Positions 1 through 10,911 of a DNA stretch of 64,000 nucleotides are shown in pieces. How positions within the stretch are numbered: the first letter of the stretch is position 1; every line of letters starts with the position of its first letter. Position numbers and translations under genes: made by a program. Origin of the DNA: Lolium rigidum. Its lineage: Eukaryota > Streptophyta > Magnoliopsida > Poales > Poaceae. The DNA is taken from assembly GCF_022539505.1 (NCBI RefSeq), contig NC_061514.1:250406124-250470123 (forward strand), written 5' to 3'. The notes under the pieces were generated by a model. It ran no database searches. It saw nothing but the letters and a program-made list of their open reading frames with translations, and was not told where the DNA came from.

Positions 1-1095
1 TTCATCTCCCGGAGGACTCTACACCGCCATGGTCGCCTCCGGAGTGATGAGTGAGTAGTTCACCCATGGACTATGGGTCCATAGCAGTAGCTAGATGGTT
101 GTCTTCTCCTCATTGTGCTTCATTGTTGGATCTTGTGAGCTGCCTAACATGATCAAGATCATCTATCCGTAATTCTATATGTTGTGTTTGTCGGGATCCG
201 ATGGATAGAGAATACCATGTCATGTTAATTATCAAGTTATTATACATGTGTTGTTTATGATCTTGCATGCTCTCCGTTTCTAGTAGAGGCTCCGGCCAAG
301 TTTTTACTTTTAACTCCAAGAGGGAGTATTTATGCTCGATAGTGGGTTCATGCCGCATTGACACCGGGGAGTGACGAAACCCCTAAGGTTGTGTTGTCGT
401 TGTTGCCACTAGGGATAAAACATTGGCGCTATGTCCGAGGATGTAGTTGTTGATTACATTACGCACCATACTTAATGCAATTGTCTCGTTGTTTGCAACT
501 TAATACTGGAGGGGGTTCGGATGATAACTCGAAGGTGGACTTTTTAGGCATAGATGCGGTTGGATGGCGGTCTATGTACTTTGTCGTAATGCCCAATTAA
601 ATCTCACTATACTTATCATGTCATGTATGTGCATTGTTGTGCCCTCTCTATTTGTCAATTGCCCGACTCGTAATTTGTTCACCCAACATGCTTTTATCTT
701 ATGGGAGAGACACCTCTAGTGAACTCGTGGACCCCGGTCCATTCTTTAATACTGAAATACAAATCTGTTGCAATACTTGTTTTACTATTTTCTCTGCAAA
801 CAATCATCTTCCACACAATACGGTTAATCCTTTGTTATAGCAAGCCGGTGAGATTGACAACCTCACTGTTTCGTTGGGGCAAAGTACTTTGGTTGTGTTG
901 TGCAGGTTCCACGTTGGCGCCGGAATCTCTGGTGTTGCGCCGCACTACATCCCGCCGCCATCAACCTTCAACGTGCTTCTTGGCTCCTCCTGGTTCGATA
1001 AACCTTGGTTTCTTTCTCGAGGGAAAACTTGCTGCTGTGCGCATCATACCTTCCTCTTGGGGTTGCCCAACGAACGTGTGAAATACACGCCATCA
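1..1095 (+). repeat. 5' LTR, truncated by window start
   Basis: This is the 3' part of the left LTR, matching 5122-6210 almost base for base and ending in the same ...CGCCATCA. About 500 bp of the LTR start, seen at 4620-5121 in the other copy, is missing because the window begins inside it. Short open frames here are chance frames repeated in both LTRs. Confidence 0.92.
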
Positions 1096-1106
1096 AGCTC
1101 TTTTTC

Positions 1107-1124
1107 CGGCGCCGTTGTCGGGGA
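1107..1124 (+). other. Primer-binding site (tRNA-Asp type)
   Basis: Eleven bases after the 5' LTR the sequence GGCGCCGTTGTCGGGGA is complementary to the 3' end of plant tRNA-Asp, with one mismatch at its first base. This primer choice is known for Athila and related plant Gypsy elements and fixes the element's orientation as plus. Confidence 0.75.
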
Positions 1125-1350
1125 GATCAAGACACGCTGCAAGGGGAGTCTCCACTTCTCAATCTCTTTACTTTGTTTTTGTCTTGCTTTATTTTATTTA
1201 CTACTTTGTTTGCTGCATTATATCAAAATACAAAAAAATTAGTTGCTAGCTTTACTTTATTTACTGTCTTGTTTGCTATATCAAAAACACAAAAAAAATT
1301 AGTTTACTTGCATTTACTTTATCTAGTTTGCTTTATTTACTACCGCTAAA

Positions 1351-2033
1351 ATGAGTAATCCCGAAGTTGAAGTTCGTTCATTTAAGCAACAAGGGGGAGA
1401 ATGTTTAAAAGATGCTTGGTATAGAATTAGTGATGCCCATAATAGGTGCACTAAGAAACACTCCACTACTATTCTACTCAGGAATTTTTATGTTGGTATC
1501 TCTAGCTGGAATAGATATGTTCTTGATTGTCTCGCGGGAGGTAACTTCCTAGGTGCTCCCGCTTTAGAAGCTAGCTGCATTATTGAGAGTTTATTTGGAA
1601 CACCACCTGTTAATGAAACTAAAATTGAAACCTCCCTTGAGGATGTTATGAAAAAAATTGGAAACAATAGAGAAAAATTTTCCGAGTGTTGAAACTAAGT
1701 TGGAGATATTACTTGATAAAGCCGATGAACTTGATAAATCCTTAGGAGGAATTGATGAAAGAATTAGTGTCTTAGGAACTTGTGTTGACCATGATAATCA
1801 AATTAATAGGATTGGCGAACTTGAAAGAGCTATGGGAACCTTGGGTTCAACCTTTTCATCTTTACGAGTTTAGAGAGAAAGCTTATGTGGGAAAGGAGCA
1901 AAAGTTTATGTATGTCTCTAAAGTGCCTAAACCAAAGAAATATTATTATAGGCCTAAAATTGACAAAGCCCCTAGTACCACTACAAATGGGGGAGCTTAT
2001 GATATCAATGCTCCATCTCGCGATAACACTTGA
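1351..2033 (+). pseudogene. Short gag-like ORF, frameshifted
   Basis: Reading frames at 1351-1692, about 1658-1873 and about 1866-2033 join into one protein of roughly 225 residues, starting MSNPEVEVRSFKQQ and ending near PSRDNT. It has a central acidic, heptad-like helical stretch (around ETKLEILLDKADELDK) and a basic, Tyr-rich C-terminal part (KPKKYYYRPK). It resembles the reduced gag-like product of non-autonomous Athila-type grass elements. No zinc knuckle or protease motif is present. At least two frame changes (near 1670 and near 1865) break it. The role, capsid-like RNA packaging, is inferred from position just behind the PBS. Confidence 0.6.
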
Positions 2034-4602
2034 GTTACACTTTCTGCGCCTAGCTGAAAGGCGTTAAAGAAAAGCGCTTATGGGAGACAACCCAAGTTTT
2101 TACTCCAGTATTTTTGTTTTATATTTGTGTCTTGGAAGTTGTTTACTACTGTAGCAACCTCTCCTTATCTTAGTTTTATGTTTTGTTGTGCCAAGTAAAG
2201 TCTTTGATAGAAAAGTAAGTACTAGATTTGGATTACTGCGCAGTTCCGGATTTCTTTGCTTGTCACGAATATGGGTCTATCTCCCCGTAGGTAGCTCAGA
2301 AAATTACGCCAATTTACGAGCATGATCCTCGGATATGTACGCAACTTTCATTCAATTTGAGCATTTTCGTTTGAGCAAGTCTGGTGGCCTAATAAAATCC
2401 ATCTTTACGGACTGTTCTGTTTTGACGATTCTGCCTTTTATTTCGCATTGCCTCTTTTGCTATGTTGGATGAATTTCTTTGATCCATTAATGTCCAAGTA
2501 GCTTTATGCAATGTCCAGAAGTGTTAAGAATGATTGTGTCACCTCTGAACATGTGAATTTTTATTATGCACTAACCCTCTAATGAGTTGTTTCGAGTTTG
2601 GTGTGGAGGAAGTTTTCAAGGATCAAGAGAGGAGTATGATGCAATATGATCAAGGAGAGTGAAAGCTCTAAGCTTGGGGATGCTCCGGTGGTTCACCCCC
2701 GCATATATTAAGAAGACTCAAGCGTCTAAGCTTGGGGATGCCCAAGGCATCCCCTTCTTCATCGACAACATTATCGAGTTCCTCCCCGAAACTATATTTT
2801 TATTCCGTCACATCTTATGTACTTTGCTTGGAGCGTCGGTTTGTTTTTGTTTTTTTGTTTTGATTGAATAAAATGGATCCTAGCATTCACTTTATGGGAG
2901 AGAGACACGCTCCGCTGTTGCATATGGACAAATATGTCCTTAGGCTCTACTCATAGTATTCATGGCGAAGTTCTTCTTCGTTAAATTGTTATATGGTTGG
3001 AATTGGAAAATGATACATGTAGTAAAATTGCTAAAATGTCTTGGATAATTTGATACTTGGCAATTGTTGTGCTCATGTTTAAGCTCTTGCATCATATACT
3101 TTGCACCCATTAATGAAGAAATACTTAGAGCTTGCTAATTTGGTTTGCATATTTGGTTTCTCTAGAGTCTAGATAACATCTAGTATTGAGTTTTGAACAA
3201 CAAGGAAGACGGTATGGAGTCTTATAATGTTTACCATATGTCTTTTATGTGAGTTTTGCTGTACCGTTCATCCTTGTGTTTGTTTCAAATAACCTTGCTA
3301 GCCTAAACCTTGTATCGAGAGGGAATACTTCTCATGCATCCAAAATCCTTGAGCCAACCACTATGCCATTTGTGTCCACCATACCTACCTACTACATGGT
3401 ATTTATCCGCCATTCCAAAGTAAATTGCTTGAGTGCTACCTTTAAAACTCCATCATTCACCTTTGCAATATATAGCTCATGGGACAAATAGCTTAAAAAC
3501 TATTGTGGTATTGAATATGTACTTATGCACTTTATCTCTTATTAAGTTGCTTGTTGAGCGATAACCATGTTTCGGGGACGCCATCAACTATTCTTTGTTG
3601 GATATCATGTGAGTTGCTATGCATGTCCGTCTTGTCCGAAGCAAGAGAGATCTACCACCTTCATGGTTGGAGCATGCATGTTGTTAGAGAAGAACTTTGG
3701 GCCGCTAACTAAAGCCATGATTCATGGTGGAAGTTTCAGTTTGGACATATATCCTCAATCTCATATGAGAATAATAATTGTTGCCACATGCTTATGCATT
3801 AAAGAGGAGTCCATTATCTGTTGTCCATGTTGTCCCGGTATGGATGTCTAAGTTGAGAATAATCAAAAGCGAGAAATCCAAAATGCGAGCTTTCTCCTTA
3901 GACCTTTTACAGGCGGCATGGAGGTACCCCATTGTGACACTTGGTCAAAACATGTGCATTGCAAAGATCCGGTAGTCCAAGTTAATTAGGACAAGGTGCG
4001 GGCACTATTAGTATACTATGCATGAGACTTGCAACTTGTAAGATATAACTTTCATAACTCATATGCTTTATTACTACCGTTGACAAAATTGTTTCATGTT
4101 TTCAAAATAAAAGCTCTAGCACAAATATAGCAATCGATGCTTTCCTCTTTGAAGGACCATTCTCTTTACTTTTATGTTGAGTCAGTTCACCTATTTCTCT
4201 CCACCTCAAGAAGCAAACACTTGTGTGAACCGTGCATTGATTCCTACATACTTGCATATTGTACTTGTTATATTACTCTATGTTGACTATTATCCATGAG
4301 ATATACATGTTACAAGTTGAAAGCAACCGCTGAAACTTAATCTTCCTTTGTGTTGCTTCAATACCTTTACTTTGATTTATTGCTTTATGAGTTAACTCTT
4401 ATGCAAGACTTATTAATACTTGTCTTGAAGTACTATTCATGAAAAGTCTTTGCTATATGATTCACCTGTTTACTCATGTCATCACCATTGTTATGATCGC
4501 TGCATCCACTACATATGTTTACAAATAGTATGATCAAGGTTATGATGGCATATCACTTGAAATTATCTTTGTTATCGTTTTACCTGCTCGGGACGAGCAG
4601 AA
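2034..4602 (+). other. Internal non-coding part of the retrotransposon
   Basis: About 2.6 kb, AT-rich, without any long or recognisable reading frame on either strand. The pol genes of an autonomous relative would lie here and are wholly absent. The only structure seen is the repeated polypurine-like motif at 2668-2741. Confidence 0.6.
2668..2741 (+). repeat. Two internal copies of the polypurine-tract motif
   Basis: CTAAGCTTGGGGATGC occurs at 2668-2683 and 2726-2741, identical to the copy that directly precedes the 3' LTR at 4603-4618. They could act as extra plus-strand priming sites or be relics of a duplication. Confidence 0.7.
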
Positions 4603-4619
4603 CTAAGCTTGGGGATGCT
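4603..4619 (+). other. Polypurine tract before the 3' LTR
   Basis: CTAAGCTTGGGGATGC lies immediately before the 3' LTR, which starts TGATACGTCTCC at 4620. The upstream GCTCGGGACGAGC can form a small hairpin. Confidence 0.65.
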
Positions 4620-6210
4620 TGATACGTCTCCGACGTATCGATAATTTCTTATGTTCTATGCCATATTATTGATGATACCTACATGTTTTATGCACACTTT
4701 ATGTCATATTAGTGCATTTTCCGGAACTAACCTATTAACAAGATGCCGAAGTGCCGCTTCCTGTTTTCTGCTGTTTTTGGTTTCAGTAAATCCTAGTAAC
4801 GAAATATTCTCGGAATTGGACGAAACGAAGACCCAGGGCCCTATTTTTCCACGGAGCTTCCAGAAGACCGAAGAACACACGAAGTGGGGCCACGAGGTGG
4901 CCAGGCTATAGGGCGGCGCGGCCCAAGCCCTGGCCGCGCCGACCTATAGTGTGGGCCCCTCGTGACGCCCCTTGACCTGCCCTTCCGCCTACTTAAAGCC
5001 TCCGTCGCGAAACCCCCGAGGCGAAAAACCACGACACGGAAAACCCTACCGAGACGCCGTCGCCGCCGATCCCATCTCGGGGGATTCGGAGATCTCCTCC
5101 GGCACCCTGCCGGAGAGGGGATTCATCTCCCGGAGGACTCTACACCGCCATGGTCGCCTCCGGAGTGATGAGTGAGTAGTTCACCCCTGGACTATGGGTC
5201 CATAGCAGTAGCTAGATGGTTGTCTTCTCCTCATTTTGCTTCATTGTTGGATCTTGTGAGCTGCCTAACATGATCAATCTATCTGTAATTCTATATGTTG
5301 TGTTTGTCGGGATCCGATGGATAGAGAATACCATGTCATGTTAATTATCAAGTTATTATACATGTGTTGTTTATGATCTTGCATGCTCTCCGTTTCTAGT
5401 AGAGGCTCGGCCAAGTTTTTTACTTTTAACTCCAAGAGGGAGTATTTATGCTCGATAGTGGGTTCATGCCCGCATTGACACCGGGGAGTGACAGAAACCC
5501 CTAAGGTTGTGTTGTGCTCGTTGCCACTAGGGATAAAACATTGGCGCTATGTCCGAGGATGTAGTTGTTGATTACATTACGCACCATACTTAATGCAATT
5601 GTCCGTTGTTTGCAACTTAATACCGGAGGGGGTTCGGATGATAACCCGAAGGTGGACTTTTTAGGCATAGATGCAGTTGGATGGCGGTCTATGTACTTTG
5701 TCGTAATGCCCAATTAAATCTCACTATACTTATCATGTCATGTATGTGCATTGTTGTGCCCTCTCTATTTGTCAATTGCCCGACTGTAATTTGTTCATCC
5801 AACATGCTTTTATCTTATGGGAGAGACACCTCTAGTGAACTGTGGACCCCGGTCCATTCTTTAATACTGAAATACAAATCTGTTGCAATACTTGTTTTAC
5901 TATTTTCTCTCGCAAACAATCATCTTCCACACAATACGGTTAATCCTTTGTTACAGCAAGCCGGTGAGATTGACAACCTCACCGTTTCGTTGGGGCAAAG
6001 TACTTTGGTTGTGTTGTGCAGGTTCCACGTTGGCGCCGGAATCTCCGGTGTTGCGCCGCACTACATCCCGCCGCCATCAACCTTCAACGTGCTTCTTGGC
6101 TCCTCCTGGTTCGATAAACCTTGGTTTCTTTCTGAGGGAAAACTTGCTGATGTGCGCATCATACCTTCCTCTTGGGGTTGCCCAACGAACGTGTGAAATA
6201 CACGCCATCA
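4620..6210 (+). repeat. 3' LTR, complete (1591 bp)
   Basis: The LTR begins TGATACGTCTCC after the purine tract and ends CGCCATCA, with TG...CA ends. It is the only complete copy, the left one being clipped. A GC-rich stretch (4910-5170) with a plausible leader and the ATG of CGCCATGG sits in the middle. It carries no domain-bearing reading frame. Confidence 0.9.
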
Positions 6211-8227
6211 TTTCGCTGGACTCAAACAGAGCAACAAGCTTTTGAGCAGTTAAAGCAGAAAATGTTGGAAGCACCAGTTCTTGCGTTGCCCAATTTTTCC
6301 ATTCCTTTTACTATTGAAACTGATGCATCTAAGCGTGGAGTAGGAGCAGCTTCTCCGCAGCAGGCCATCCAGCTTGCTTATCTCGAAGCAAAGCCCCGGG
6401 ACGAGATAGCTCGGACCCTCTCCACTTATGAAAAGGAGTGTCTAGCTATATTGTTGGTCGTGGACAAGTGGCGCCAGTACTTGCAACATGCACCCTTCAC
6501 CATTGTTACGGATCACCGCGAGTCCGGTCCACTTGGCTGATCAAAAGATAACAACGGACATGCAACGAAAAGCCTTTGTCAAACTTATGGGGTTACAATA
6601 CAAGCTTGTATACGGAAAAGGAAAGGACAATACTTGCAGTCGATGCTCTCTCTCGCAATCCAGCTGCTAATGAGCTATACAACATTTCGTTGGCTCGTCC
6701 CCGATGGCCGGAAATTATTGTAGCAGGCTACCTCAAGGATGCAAAAGCTCAATTGCTTCTCCGAGAGTTGAGCTTACACAGCCCTAACTCACAAGGATAT
6801 GCTTTGTGCAATGGCCTCATTAGGTACAAGGATCGTGTATGGATTGGTAATAATAGTGAAGCACACCGAGGCGATTCTTCTATCCTTGCATTCCGAGTGG
6901 TGTTGGTGGGCATTCTCGGTTTTCTTGGAACCTACCAGCGAATCAAAGCTTTGTTTGCCTGGCCTAACATGAAACAGCATATAAAAACGTATGTTCAGCA
7001 GTGCCAAATTTGTCAGCAAGCAAAGTCAGAGCATGTCCGTTTACCTGGTCTTTTGGATCCTTTACCCATCCCAACGTAAGCTCGGAGCATCATTAGCATG
7101 GACTTTATCGATGGACTGCCCAAGTCAGGTTCCTACAATCTGTATTCTAGTTGTCATTGACAAATTCACTAAGTATGGCCACTTCATACCTCTTACACAC
7201 CCCTACTCTGCTATGACTGTCGCACAAAAGTTTGTGGACACGAGATACAAGTTACATGGGCTTCCCTCGGTCATTATTTCGATCGAGATCCCGTTTTCAC
7301 AAGCAAGATTTGGCAAGCATTGTTCAAGCTCTCTGACACCAAGATGAACATGAGCTCAGCCAACCATCCTCAAACAGATGGACAAACAGAAAAGGTTAAT
7401 CAATGCCTGGAAACTTATCTCAGATGTGCAGTCCATGCTACACCAAAGAAATGGGCCAAGTGGCTTCCCTTAGCTGAACATTGGTACAACACCAATTTTC
7501 ATTCGGCTCTCGGTAAGACCCCTTTCCAGATATTGTACAGCTACCAGCCTAGGCACTCAGGCGTTAGCAACTTGCGATCGGACACTCCACCGAGAGATGG
7601 CAGCTTGGTTGGAGCACGAGAAAGAACTCACTCGCTATTATTCAGCGAAGCATCCGTTGCGAGCCCAGCAAAGAATGAAGCACCGAGGAAGATAAAAACG
7701 CAGGTGAACGGGAGTTTCAAGTCGGGGACAAGGTGTACATGAAACTCCAGCCTTATATTCAGACATCAATGGCTCGTCGACCAAATCAAAAGCTGGCGTT
7801 CAAGTACTTTGGCCCGTATGAAATTCTGGCTCGCATTGGGAAGGTGGCATACAAACTTAAATTACCCATTGGCGCCAAGATACATCCTGTCCTGCACGTT
7901 TCGCAATTGAAGCTGGCAGTTCCTCCTAATCAGGTTCATGATTCTGACTTAGCATTCCTTTATATTACCGATGATTCGATCTCGGCCTATCCCGATGAAG
8001 TGCTCGGGCGACGCATGATCAAACGCGGCCGCGGATTCACCGGCCAAGTCCACGTCACATGGAATGGACTACCGGCATCACCGGCAACCCGGGAACCCGA
8101 AACGGAGCTCCGTCGTCGCTATCCCGGTGCGGCTGCTTGGGGACAACCAGCTTTTCAAGGGGAGGGAGTGCTACGACACCACCCATCAAGACCGGGCACC
8201 GTCGACGCGACCAAAGACGGGCCTTAG
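6211..8227 (+). pseudogene. Reina-like chromovirus pol fragment (RNase H, integrase, chromodomain)
   Basis: Translation in changing frames gives the end of reverse transcriptase/RNase H (LPNFSIPFTIETDAS near 6290; YEKECLAIL near 6430), the integrase zinc-binding region (QQCQICQQAKS near 7005), the integrase core (GLPKSGSYN in one frame near 7110; HPQTDGQTEKVNQ near 7370) and a C-terminal chromodomain-like part (WNGLPASPATREPE near 8060). Frame changes near 6540, 6650, 7080, 7330 and 7700 make it non-functional. The first part of pol is absent because the retrotransposon ending at 6210 is inserted in it; the remainder lies left of the window. The compact C-terminal chromodomain suggests the Reina clade rather than Tekay or CRM. 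Confidence 0.85.
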
Positions 8228-8438
8228 CCCGCCAAGCACGGCCCGTCACCGAGAAGGCCCAGCCCAACAACTCCGAGGTCACGGCACGAGACAAATAGGC
8301 GTTAGGAAAAGGAATCACGCATCATTGATGATTGTACTGAGCATTGCTCATCCCCTCCGTCTGTGTCTTCTCTTCTCTTCCTCCTGTACTGGATTCATCC
8401 AGATAACTCGATACTATGATCTAGTGCCTGTGCGTGAC
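8169..8438 (+). repeat. Possible 3' LTR of the Reina-like element
   Basis: A purine run (AAGGGGAGGGAG) is followed by TGCTACGACACC at 8169, the expected layout of polypurine tract plus LTR start. The pol frame runs into it and stops at 8227. The right end is a guess near GTGCGTGACGC, since no second copy is available for comparison. Confidence 0.4.
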
Positions 8439-9395
8439 GCGAGGATATGATCTAGTACCTTAGCATTCAATCTGAAAGAACTGATCGACACAAAAGAAGA
8501 TGAAGGGCCCGAGGATGGTCGTGGAGTCAAGCTGAAGATCGAGTGAGCAGAATCTTGAGACGCATGAATAAAGACGAAACGCAGGCCCCTGCCCCCTGGA
8601 GAACCGCCCGGCCGGTCGCCCATGCTGTCCGCTACAGACGACGGCCGCTGGATCGCCGGATAGCCACCCGCGCCCGGCCGCTAAAAACGAAGGCTCACAC
8701 AGGCCAAATCATCTTCATGTACAGTATATGAGATCAGACAAGCCATGCGCAGGAATTTCGTACAAATGAAATGAATGCAAACTTGCAGCAGGAATTCATT
8801 TCGTTCGAATTGAGATTCCAATACCAATGAATATTGTAAATTTGTAATTGAAATAAACTTCACTACGGAATTGCTACATAATAAAAACATGATCTTTCCA
8901 AAAGAAAAGATGCATGCTAGCAACACAAATTCACATACTAAACAAATAGATTATCTCATCTTCTTCATCATAAATAGAATCATAATGTTGGAATATTTGC
9001 ATCAATACATCACCAAGGAATATGAGAGATCTTAATTTGCTTGAGAACATACTTTTTCTTAATTCTTTGAGGCAATGAAATAAGGACTTGAACTTGCGAT
9101 CATGTGCATCTAGAACATCGTATATTTCTAATTGCACACAAGAGGATTTGATATGCTTAGCTAGAAAGAAACTTGTTAATCATCAATCCAAATTGATAAT
9201 AGTGATCAAAGACTATATTTGTTGAGATTGTATCTTTATTTGTGGTACTATAAATAACCAAGACATAATTTCCAGTGCATAAACCAATAGTAACAACGAG
9301 AAAATCCAAACTATTATATACTAAAAGCAATATACTAATGGGACGGCCACCGCCAACAAGTTGTTATAGTGATGGAGCAAAATGGCGGCAAGAGA
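8439..9395. other. Unassigned AT-rich sequence
   Basis: About 950 bp with no credible gene, RNA or repeat boundary. The minus-strand frames at 8681-9137 are short and show no domain. This is either flank of the Reina-like element or older decayed repeat. It continues at 20057 after the CACTA insertions. Confidence 0.5.
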
Positions 9396-9761
9396 CACTA
9401 CTAGGAAAAAGCCTACTATTGGGGACCAAAAAAGGAAACCGCCGGCACACCAGCGCCCGCCGGTGGTAATGGCTTATTGTCGGCGCACCAACCTGGTAAG
9501 CTAGCGGTAGCACGATTTACCGTTGGCGCACTTTTTCAAAATAAAAAACCCGGGGCACCGTGGTCGCTCGGGAACCGTGGTCATGGGCGTCACACATGAA
9601 ATGGTCATCGGAGCTTGGAGGGAGGTGTCGCCGGAGCATGGAGGACGTGCTCACCGAAGCATGGAGGGAGGTGGTCGCTGGAACATGGTGGGAGGTGGAT
9701 GTGGACGGCACCAGAGCATGGAGGAGGTGGACTGAGGAGGTGGTCGCCAAAGAAGGGAGGA

Positions 9762-10262
9762 CACTACTAGGAAAAGGCCTAGCCGTAAGGTTGACTTCAG
9801 TGGCGCACCATGATGGCCGTGCGCCACTACTACTTTGCAGTGGCGCACCACAAAATGGTGGGCCACTGTTACAAATGTAGTAGTGGCGCACCTTGTTTGT
9901 GGTGCGCCATTACTAATTCCCGGCAGGAGGCCAGCTCCCACCCAAAACTAATAGTGGCGCACGTCTCCATGGTGCGCCACCGCTACATGGCTTACTTATA
10001 GCGCATGTCTTTGTGGTGCGCCACCGCTAGGAGGTGGCCGGGGCCCTTCGTGAGATGAGGGCTTTAGCAATGGCGCACCGCTTGGTGCGCCACTACTAGG
10101 TATGGCGCACCGCCGACATGGTGCGCCACCGCTAAGTTGGGCAGGGGCGTGGGTTTACGGGTAACGAGTGAGCGGTGGCGCACCACTTAGCAATGGCGCC
10201 ATTGCTATGTCACCCTAGCGAGTGGCGCACGGCTAGGTGGTGCGCCACCGCTAACCCGGGAC
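9762..10262 (+). repeat. Left TIR and subterminal repeat array
   Basis: After the CACTA end, GTGGCGCACC and its inverse GGTGCGCCAC recur roughly every 20-50 bp, often as closely spaced inverted pairs. In En/Spm such subterminal motifs bind the regulatory transposon protein (TNPA). The same motif fills the opposite end of this element. Confidence 0.9.
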
Positions 10263-10772
10263 CATTTCCCGCTTTTCACCCTCCACTCACATGTGCCACC
10301 CACTTTCCCCAAACACTCTTCCACCACCACCTCCCACCAAATCTGGATCTGGTCGTGTTGCCCCTCCTTCCCACCTCATTTTCACCTCTTCATTCACCAA
10401 AATTAAGTTGGTGAACTTAATTTTCTTCATAGGTAACTAATGGTGAAGCTTTCTTAGCTCAATACCCTACTCAATCTCAACTTTTTACCTCATCCAACAC
10501 TCTAGGTCTCGCCGTATCGGTAACTTTGTTGGTTTTATGCTTTGTGTGTGAACGGTTCCGGTCGTCTTGCACACACGTCATGCACATATGTTATGTGCGA
10601 AGCTCGATGATATCATGTGTACGTGCGCATGCGCGAAAAGCGTCACGTGCATGTGTGTTGTATGCGAAGCCTCCGGATCCACATGTGTGTTGTATATGCG
10701 AAGCCTCCACACATGTGTTGCATGTGTTTTTGTTTGCGGGGATTTGAAATGCGATGGAGTTGCCAATATTTT

Positions 10773-10802
10773 GCCGAAACGTTGATTCATTTCCGTTTCG
10801 GC
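10773..10802 (+). promoter_or_regulatory. Hairpin in the TNPD leader, duplicated upstream of the B3 gene
   Basis: GCCGAAACG ... CGTTTCGGC forms a perfect 9-bp stem around a 12-base loop. The surrounding segment (about 10759-10870) is similar to 16494-16590 before the B3 gene. It is probably a shared 5' leader or promoter-proximal element; its function is unknown. Confidence 0.6.
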
Positions 10803-10911
10803 GAATGTTGGGCATACTACGCATATACATGTCCTATTTTTAGGGAAGGTCATGCCAAAATTTTCTTTTGGTATGCTAAGATATCCATTTTCTCTATATC
10901 CGCAGGCGACC

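Larger units (their letters stand above)
1..6210 (+). mobile_element. Non-autonomous Athila-like LTR retrotransposon (5' end outside window)
   Basis: Bases 1-1095 repeat at 5122-6210 with scattered substitutions and small indels, so these are the two LTRs of one element. The internal part (1096-4619) has a primer-binding site, a short gag-like reading frame and a polypurine tract. It has no protease, reverse transcriptase, RNase H or integrase, so it must depend on another element for movement. The right LTR ends at 6210 and an unrelated chromovirus RNase H reading frame begins at 6211, showing insertion into that element. The tRNA-Asp-type PBS and the repeated purine motif suggest the Athila lineage; the family name is not assigned. 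The left target-site duplication lies outside the window, so the insertion cannot be fully verified. Confidence 0.88.

Noticed and set aside
8681..9137. Minus-strand ORFs of 68 and 81 residues
   Set aside because: AT-rich chance frames, no domain and no coding-type codon use.
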